A DNA stretch of 21,737 bases, from positions 1 through 21,737 of the forward strand of contig DOTD01000022.1 of NCBI GenBank assembly GCA_003513005.1. The letters run 5' to 3'. This DNA is from Desulfotomaculum sp. (GTDB taxonomy: Bacteria; Bacillota; Desulfotomaculia; Desulfotomaculales; Nap2-2B). Below, piece by piece: positions 21,726-21,737 of the stretch (positions within the stretch are counted from its first letter, which is position 1; each line of letters begins with the position of its first letter). Both the position numbers and the translations under genes were made by a program. Under the pieces are notes generated by a model. It did no database searches, was not told where the DNA came from, and worked only from the letters and a program-made list of their open reading frames with translations.

Positions 21726-21737
21726 GCAACACTATTT

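Larger units (their letters stand above)
21381..21737. other. Gene-free right edge of the window
   Basis: These 357 bases hold no supported gene. They contain two or three candidate promoters for the leftward operon, the 15-bp tandem repeat and a terminator-like hairpin near the edge, each listed separately. Confidence 0.6.

Overview
The window looks like a piece of a Gram-positive, probably anaerobic Firmicutes chromosome. The closest overall match I can suggest is a Peptococcaceae/Desulfotomaculum-Pelotomaculum-like clostridium, but this is inferred only from gene content. The supporting signs are strong GGAGG ribosome binding sites, TTG/GTG starts, an OmpR-type two-component system, a secreted DUF2680 protein, stalk-domain (copper amine oxidase N-like) proteins and a CoA-disulfide-reductase sulfur cluster. 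No rRNA, tRNA or CRISPR array was seen.

Region 1 (1-4778) is a stack of mobile elements. Three overlapping minus-strand tyrosine recombinase genes form a recombinase-in-trio (RIT) cassette. The first has an in-frame TGA at codon 33. The N-terminus of a fourth recombinase, resembling that of the first, runs off the left edge, so a second cassette may follow. The right side of the trio abuts a group II intron on the minus strand: its 5' end is at 4572, its reverse transcriptase is frameshifted, and it is cut off at 3444 exactly where an imperfect inverted repeat begins. That intron in turn sits inside the maturase gene of another group II intron on the plus strand. Only the last ~40 codons and domains V/VI of this outer intron remain (4573-4778). 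The inner intron's predicted EBS1 and EBS2 pair with the bases flanking its 5' end, so this looks like true intron-in-intron insertion, followed by RIT insertion into the inner intron.

Region 2 (4797-7861) has a small secreted DUF2680 protein divergent from an OmpR/PhoB-type response regulator and its histidine kinase, which overlap by 3 bases (TTG start / TGA stop). Two TTTGCCA direct repeats with an 11-bp period lie over the -35 region of the DUF2680 promoter and are a plausible binding site for the regulator.

Region 3 (7946-9084) is a minus-strand pair: a DUF3006 protein and a lipoprotein metallo-beta-lactamase-fold hydrolase related to the ComEC C-terminal domain.

Region 4 (9388-12227) is a sulfur-relay operon: an ArsR-family repressor, a CoA-disulfide reductase fused to rhodanese, TusA and a DsrE-like protein. 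It has a clear promoter overlapped by a palindrome. Upstream of it lies a 112-nt nested hairpin ending in a T-run, and an FNR-like palindrome. Together these genes suggest sensing, reduction and transfer of persulfide sulfur.

Region 5 (12308-21380) is minus strand and mostly exported proteins. There is a large TPR-like secreted protein coupled to a small unknown protein. Upstream of these is a three-gene run of stalk-domain plus beta-propeller-like (DUF5050-type) proteins, two of which are clear tandem paralogues. The right end (21381-21737) is their promoter region, with a 15-bp tandem repeat and a terminator-like hairpin.
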